Both the position numbers and the translations under genes were made by a program. A stretch of DNA of 10,660 bases from assembly GCA_003024985.2 (NCBI GenBank), contig PXIH01S0063624.1; one strand, 5' to 3'. Position 1 is the stretch's first letter. Each line of letters starts with the position of its first letter. The notes beneath the pieces were generated by a model. That model was not told the origin of the DNA. It was given only the letters and a program-made list of their open reading frames with translations, and did not search any database. Positions 6,794 through 10,660 of this stretch are shown here, in pieces. This stretch comes from Euperipatoides rowelli (taxonomy: Eukaryota > Onychophora > Udeonychophora > Euonychophora > Peripatopsidae).

Positions 6794-7090
6794 ACCTATG
6801 TAAGCCATGGTGAGATGAATTTTGCTAATAAAAAAAGATAGTGTTGGGTTAGTTGTTAATGTCTGCAGAACTCCAATCACATTTCTTCTTGACTCTGAAA
6901 CATCTGTTAATATATTAGGCAGGATTACTGTAAGATTAAACAAAAGGCTAGGCTGATGGAGATACAGAAGTTTGAAGTCACATTCAATAGCAATAATAAA
7001 TATATTAGTGATTATCTAAAAGACAATAAATGTGTTGAGTAGTAAAACATCACTAGATCTAGATTTAATAAACAATATAGACAATAATAT
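6794..7090 (+). pseudogene. Gag C-terminus (worn zinc knuckle) and aspartic protease of a Ty3/Gypsy element
   Basis: TYVSHGEMNFANKKR (6794-6838) keeps the spacing and the GE, FAN and KR residues of a CCHC knuckle, but all four ligands differ (Thr, Ser, Asn, Lys), so this part is weak. A TAG follows at 6839-6841. In another frame, open from 6837 to the TGA at 6954-6956, VVNVCRTPITFLLDSETSVN matches the retropepsin start in which FLLD-[ST]-GAS-x-N is normal. The catalytic Asp is at 6891-6893, but the invariant Gly of DSG is replaced by Glu. A later frame, about 6963-7070, reads KFEVTFNSNNKYISD and NITRSRF, plausibly the rest of the protease domain. The protease processes Gag-Pol; this one cannot be active. 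Confidence 0.55.
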
Positions 7091-7108
7091 AGTTGATATA
7101 ATAATTAA

Positions 7109-7840
7109 ATTCAAGAACATTTCCCAAAACTGTTTAATGGAACAGGTAAATGTAAACATGCAAAGGTAAAAATACAATCTTTCACAAACACTGTGAATCC
7201 CATTTCATTTATATGATCTAGTTGAAGTTGAACTTACTGAACTAAAAGAATGACATTATAGAAAAGTTGTTAAAAAAATCACCAACATCTTGATTATCCC
7301 CTATTATGATAGTTCTAAAAAAAATAAAACTCTATGCTAGTCCCATCTTTGCTGATACATGGGAGAAAAAAAAATAAAGTAATTTTAAGGGAGTTTGATC
7401 AATACATACATTGAATAAATTTAACATGACTTATATAGTGCCAAAAATGTTCCAAGGATTGACATGTGGCAAGGTTATTGTTTGAACTTGAAGAAGATTC
7501 AATAAAATTTAATTTTTTTTTTCAATACATCATGGAATTTATTATTATAAACGACTTAGCTTTGGAATTAATGCAACTGCCAAAAGATCCCAAAACATAT
7601 ACAAACCATCATGCAACATAATTTGGAATCATCAACATTAATGATCAGTCAGATGAAAGACCAACATGACAGGTCATTGAAAAATCGTAACAACTTTAAT
7701 GGAGAAAATCTAACACTTAACTAAGAACAGCTTAAAATTTTATGGTCATATTTTCTCGACTTATAACCTTGAAGCAAGCCCTTAAAAAGTTGTAGTAGAC
7801 TTAAAATGATGCCAAACTACATAAAATAAATATCAAAAGA
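7109..7840 (+). pseudogene. Ty3/Gypsy reverse transcriptase (broken, many frameshifts)
   Basis: Pieces in order: HFPKLFNGTGKCKHAKVKI (7118-7174; the lF-x-G-x-G-k segment before RT); NDIIEKLLKKSPTS, a TGA at 7291-7293 where Trp is expected, then LSPIMIVLKK (7249-7323; gII-x-k-x-x-x-PT-x-W-x-SP-x-x-V-x-K); LNKFNMTYIVPKM (about 7410-7450); GIYYYKRLSFGINATAK (7534-7584; the G-x-Y-x-y-x-RLpFGi-x-x-A motif); ININDQSDE (about 7631-7657) at the place of the catalytic DD, which here reads DQ; QHDRSLKNRNN then GENLTLN (7662-7720; EHD...LTLN); and FYGHIFS with EASP (7738-7781; FfGh-x-fS...P-x-K). The order and spacing of these motifs make the assignment strong although no frame runs for long. Confidence 0.8.
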
Positions 7841-8560
7841 AACAATATAATCTGAGCTAATTAAATAAAAACTAAAGATAAAATAACCGTTAATAATAAT
7901 CAACTAAGCAAGGCATTAAAATAAGCAGAAATAAGAAACATAAAATATTAATAAATATATGCAATAACAATTATTTATTTTTTAAAAAGAAATATCTAAG
8001 ATAATTACATAGCTATTCAAAATAGAATATTTATCACCAACAAGACAGTAACACTGCACATAATTGGACTACAATCTTAAAGAAATGAACAATAAAGAAC
8101 TGTAATGATATTTCCCACCACTTTAAACAAAGACATCATCATTTTCGATTGAAAATTTGAATATAAGCTAAAAATATTAGAAACCATCAATAAAGTTATA
8201 GATTCCTTGTGACTGCTAAAATGAAATAACTTATTACTTTGTTATTCATATTTCCTTATGTTTATTTAGGAGAGCGATTTCCTCTTAATTGAGATGAAGA
8301 ATTGACAACTAAAGAAGAAAACTAATGCACTGCAATGACCATCGCCAACAGATGGGAGAAATGAGTGATTCTGAATAGACTGATAATGTTTATGTCCTCT
8401 CCTGTGCAGAAGTATGGCAGCAGATAAAAGCTTCTCATTTAATCATGGATGGCCATTTCTAATTACCATACCCACAGTTGAACTGAAATCTAATATTCCT
8501 TTCAAGTAGGCTATGTCATACTACTATAATATTGCTTAATATATTTGTATTATGTATCAT
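7840..8560. other. No recognised gene
   Basis: AT-rich, A-biased on the plus strand up to about 8230. It could be the badly decayed RNase H region of the Gypsy element, but I could not trace motifs. From about 8270 composition is slightly more mixed; TTCCTTATGTTTATTTAG at about 8251-8268 resembles a splice acceptor, and an ATG frame at 8414 runs for 29 codons. Nothing ties these to a gene. Confidence 0.5.
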
Positions 8561-8564
8561 TCTT

Positions 8565-8690
8565 TTTTAGCTCTTGTCAATCTCCTCACTGACCCATCCT
8601 TATGCCATTTTACCTGTCACACCTCTCACCTCACGAAAGCTCCTGAGCCAACCACTCAACCTATCACAAAGTTGATGAGATTAAAACAGC
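8565..8690 (+). other. C-rich stretch with an exon-like open frame after an acceptor-like site
   Basis: CATTCTTTTTTAG (about 8558-8570) is a good match to a 3' splice-site pattern. It is followed by an open frame of about 33 codons reading LLSISSLTHPYAILPVTPLT, then SRKLLSQPLNL, before TGA. The plus strand is strongly pyrimidine-rich, like 4320-4430. I recognise neither peptide. It could be a worn exon, a repeat or chance. Confidence 0.2.
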
Positions 8691-8820
8691 AGAAAATATA
8701 AAGCTTTAACAGATTTGAAAAGTCTGTTGGTTAGAATCACATTCTTAGGTAGATACATATCTTGCTTGCTGATCTGTGTGGGCCATTAAAATGACTAAAG
8801 GAACCACATACAGTAACTTA
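8691..8820. other. Unassigned spacer before the plus-strand LINE
   Basis: No RT motif expected upstream of motif A (such as RPISLL or Q-x-GFR) was found, so the LINE appears 5'-truncated somewhere near 8820. Confidence 0.45.
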
Positions 8821-9851
8821 GAAATGAATAAAGAAACAAAACAAAGCATTTGAAAACATACTGTTATATTCTTAGACCTTGCCTCTGCCTTTGATATGAT
8901 TGATCATAATATTCTTTTGAACAAATTGAGTTATTATGATTTTCCTTGTTATGTTATTAATTGGATATACAATTTTCTTAATAGATTGATTAAAACTTTG
9001 ATTAATGATACTTCAGCAGGCTATTTTCCCATTAACAGAGGCCTTCCTCAGTATGCAGTTCTTTCTGCCACTCTTTTTAATATTTTTATGGCAGAAACTG
9101 TTTCTTTAATTAAAAACAAAATTTTAATATTTGCGAATGATTTTAAAATCTACAGCAGAATAAATAATGTAAATGATGCTCTTTCATTGCAAGATGACTT
9201 GGATATATTAGCAAATTGGTTTGATAGGAATGGTTTAAAACTTAATCCTGAAAAATCTAAAATTCTACATTTGGGTTACAATAATATACATAATGATTAT
9301 ACTATTTTTAATAATAAGCTGGGAAATTCTGATTGTATTAAAGATTTAAGATTTTTTTTTGATAAGAAATTTTATTTTTCTGGTTACTTAAATTATGTTG
9401 CTAAACAAATAAGGAGAAAATTTGGTTACATGAGGAATAATTTAAAAGTGTTAAATATTGACTCATTTAAAATAATATATAATTCTTATTTACTACCTGT
9501 AATTGACTATTGCTCATGTTGTATTCTATTGATGAACAAAAAGGATTTAATGAAGTTAGAACTTACTTTTAGGCATATGACTAAATATATAGTTGGTTTT
9601 AGAAATTTGCCATATGAAATAAGATTAGTAAAGCTAAATTGATTGGCTTTTAATCATCTGGTTTTTCTATTTAAGGAAATCATAATTAAAAATAATGAAA
9701 ATCAATATTTTAGATTTTTGGATAATAATTCTAGATTGCATAAATTTGCAATAAAAATAATTTATAAAATAACTAAAAAAAAAGCTTTATTCTTTACAAA
9801 CTTCCTATTGGTTTTTTTAATCATCTGTCTATTATTTTAAAAATTTGTTAA
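8821..9851 (+). pseudogene. LINE ORF2 reverse transcriptase, palm to C-terminus (Jockey/CR1-like, inactive)
   Basis: Reverse transcriptase that copies the element's RNA at the nicked target. The frame runs from a TGA at 8851-8853. Motif A FLDLASAFDMIDHNILLNKL starts at 8869 and keeps its catalytic Asp. Motif B reads GLPQYAVLSATLF (9040-9078) where GVPQGSVLGPLLF is usual. Motif C reads IFANDFKIYS (9127-9156): the first Asp of the FADD pair is Asn. LNPEKSKILHLG (9241-9276) fits the LN-x-x-K-[ST]-K motif. Downstream, YLLPVIDYCS and PYEIRL match the C-terminal region of CR1/Jockey ORF2. A TGA at 9640-9642 interrupts it, and the same frame continues to 9840. A frameshift near 9800 restores a more typical ending, PIGFFNHLSIILKIC, with TAA at 9849-9851. 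The ATG at 8896 is internal to motif A, so it is not a real start. Confidence 0.9.
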
Positions 9852-10112
9852 AAACAATATGAATAAGATACTACCTATTGAGTTATAGTTTTTAGATTTT
9901 TTAATGGGCATTTTTTAGTTTAATAATTGATAATTTTGAACTTATTGGGAATTTATGTTACCTTTTTTTCAATGATGCAATTGTGCTTACTTTGGATTGA
10001 TTATTCTTTTTGTGTTATTTCAGCATATATTTATTTTGTAATGATTTGTATTTTTTATTTTTGAGTGTGTTTTGACTTTGTAATACTGTATAAGTCTTTG
10101 ACTTAAACTTTT
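9852..10112 (+). other. LINE 3' UTR
   Basis: T-rich, non-coding sequence between the ORF2 stop and the tail. Near its end are TTTGACTTTGTAATACTG and CTTTGACTTAAACTTTTAAT, then AATAAA signals. A TTAAACTTTTAATGAATAAA-type end recurs at two other places in the window. Confidence 0.7.
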
Positions 10113-10145
10113 AATGAATAAATAAAATAAAAAATAAATAAAAAT
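10113..10145 (+). repeat. TAAA-rich LINE tail with polyadenylation-like AATAAA
   Basis: Repeated AATAAATAAAATAAA units at the 3' end of the plus-strand LINE. Such short A-rich repeats serve as the tail of many CR1/Jockey-type elements. Confidence 0.8.
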
Positions 10146-10147
10146 AG

Positions 10148-10348
10148 TATGACAATTGGAACAAATCATCTTCGTCTATTTTTGATAGGAATGCTCAAAC
10201 TAAAAACTGGACAGAAATAAGTCTTGTAGGTAAAGCTGGGCTAACAATTAAAAGAAAGCAAGCAACCAAGAAAATATTAGCTAAAACAAAGTATGGACAA
10301 AAAGAAATAGAAGCAATGGTTATAATAAGTGCTATAAACATTTTGTGA
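10148..10348 (+). other. Unrecognised short open frame, lysine-rich, without an early ATG
   Basis: Directly after the LINE tail a plus-strand frame is open for 66 codons from the TAG at 10145-10147 to the TGA at 10346-10348. It reads in part TKNWTEISLVGKAGLTIKRK, QATKKILAKTKYGQKE. The only Met is near the end, so it is not an obvious gene on its own. It could be a piece of the pre-insertion locus, such as an old element or exon, or chance. I do not recognise it. Confidence 0.2.
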
Positions 10349-10617
10349 TGTATACATGTATAGTACATTTCAGGGTGATATTTGATTATTTGTCATTTGT
10401 TACACTGTTCATTTAGTTAACAATTTACACAGTAAGTTATCAATGAGGGTGGAGTTCGGCAGGATAAAACTGTTATCTTAAGATTATGAAATGAGTTACA
10501 GAGCAGCAAAGAGAATCCTGATTATCTATCAAGAAAACAAAACAGGGGTGAACTGAGATTGTCGATAGATATGCTTTCATGCTAACATAAATAACTGGAG
10601 TTCCTCCCCAAATTCCA
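10349..10617. other. No recognised feature
   Basis: AT-rich with many stops on both strands. Contains GTATACATGTATAGTAC near 10349, a short palindrome-like string of no clear meaning. Confidence 0.5.
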
Positions 10618-10653
10618 ATTTATTTTTATTTATTTATTTGAAATAATGTTAAG
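10618..10653 (-). repeat. Probable minus-strand LINE tail, element extending past the right edge
   Basis: The reverse complement reads GACTTAACATTATTTCAAAT, then AATAAATAAATAAAAATAAA. It resembles GACTTAAACTTTTAATG plus AATAAATAAA at the end of the plus-strand LINE (10101-10145) and the minus-strand end near 2912-2866. If real, the body of this copy lies to the right of the window. Confidence 0.4.
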
Positions 10654-10660
10654 TCGAAAT

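Larger units (their letters stand above)
6780..7840 (+). mobile_element. Decayed Ty3/Gypsy LTR retrotransposon internal region (gag end, protease, RT)
   Basis: The plus strand carries, in order, a possible worn gag zinc knuckle, a retropepsin-like protease and most of a reverse transcriptase, spread over all three frames. No LTRs, primer-binding site or polypurine tract could be recognised at either side. RNase H is not convincingly visible after 7840, and the integrase would be expected further right but is not there. The integrase relic at 2348-2700 lies on the other strand and cannot be the same uninverted copy. Confidence 0.75.
8821..10145 (+). mobile_element. 5'-truncated Jockey/CR1-like LINE: RT, ORF2 C-terminus, 3' UTR and TAAA-rich tail
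   Basis: A typical dead-on-arrival LINE insertion: the 5' part is missing, and the rest keeps order through ORF2 (8821-9851), a 3' UTR (9852-10112) and an A-rich tail, AATGAATAAATAAAATAAA and on (about 10113-10145). I found no convincing target-site duplication. It is the best preserved element here, with one long frame of 249 codons, so it may be the youngest. Confidence 0.85.

Noticed and set aside
6829-6841. Programmed ribosomal frameshift site at the A7 run between gag-like and protease frames
   Set aside because: The A-run is out of register for a canonical slippery heptamer, the frame change is +1, and the copy is too decayed to tell a programmed shift from an indel.
6752-6943. Minus-strand open frame of 63 codons
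   Set aside because: Antisense to the Gypsy zinc-knuckle and protease stretch, with no motif of its own.
6740-7180. First read as a LINE endonuclease-RT linker on the plus strand
   Set aside because: The motifs further right (FPKLFNGTGK, NDIIEK...SPTS, YKRLSFGINA, LTLN, FYGHIFS) are those of Ty3/Gypsy pol, and FLLDSETS fits its protease.
9643-9840. Separate 65-codon gene after the LINE RT frame
   Set aside because: It is the same frame as the RT, continuing after the TGA at 9640-9642, and shows LINE C-terminal text; it has no ATG at its start.

Overview
The window is AT-rich (roughly 70-75% A+T) eukaryotic genomic DNA. I see no intact host gene, no bacterial operon structure and no rRNA or CRISPR array. 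What I can read is a graveyard of broken retroelements on both strands, separated by AT-rich DNA of unknown origin. The mix (PHD-type ORF1 LINE, several Jockey/CR1-like LINE tails, an L1/Tx1-like LINE, a Ty3/Gypsy pol) fits an invertebrate animal genome. An arthropod is my guess, but the sequence does not prove it.

Layout. 1-1800, minus strand: the 5' half of a CR1-like LINE, with ORF1 (PHD finger, nucleic-acid-binding region) and then the start of ORF2 (AP endonuclease), which runs off the left edge. ORF1 carries a single N flanked by an exact 29-bp repeat, probably an assembly seam. 1833-2112: a small repeat with 11-bp inverted ends. 2210-2460: a long palindrome whose arms are Ty3/Gypsy integrase sequence; the right arm continues on the minus strand into an integrase core (to about 2700) that keeps a D-35-E spacing. 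2661-2819, plus: the C-terminal end of a Jockey-like LINE. 2866-3470, minus: the 3' end of another LINE. 3480-4440: unassigned DNA holding a GC-richer island and simple repeats. 4771-5147, minus: a stop-riddled, coding-like stretch, possibly hAT transposase. 5480-6720, minus: the 3' half of an L1/Tx1-like LINE ORF2 ending in a zinc-finger (zf-RVT type) domain. 6780-7840, plus: a decayed Ty3/Gypsy gag-protease-reverse transcriptase. 7840-8820: no recognised gene. 8821-10145, plus: the 5'-truncated 3' end of a Jockey/CR1-like LINE with RT domain, 3' UTR and a TAAA-rich tail. 10148-10348: an unrecognised short open frame. About 10618-10653, minus: what looks like a third LINE tail of the same type.

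None of these elements looks autonomous. All carry stops and frameshifts, and several have lost catalytic residues (RT motif C reads FAND, protease reads DSETS). I found no new biological system. The points most worth following are the near-perfect integrase palindrome, the D-35-E integrase relic, the PHD-finger ORF1, the shared 3' termini of three LINE copies, and the N-flanking duplication that should be treated as an assembly error.
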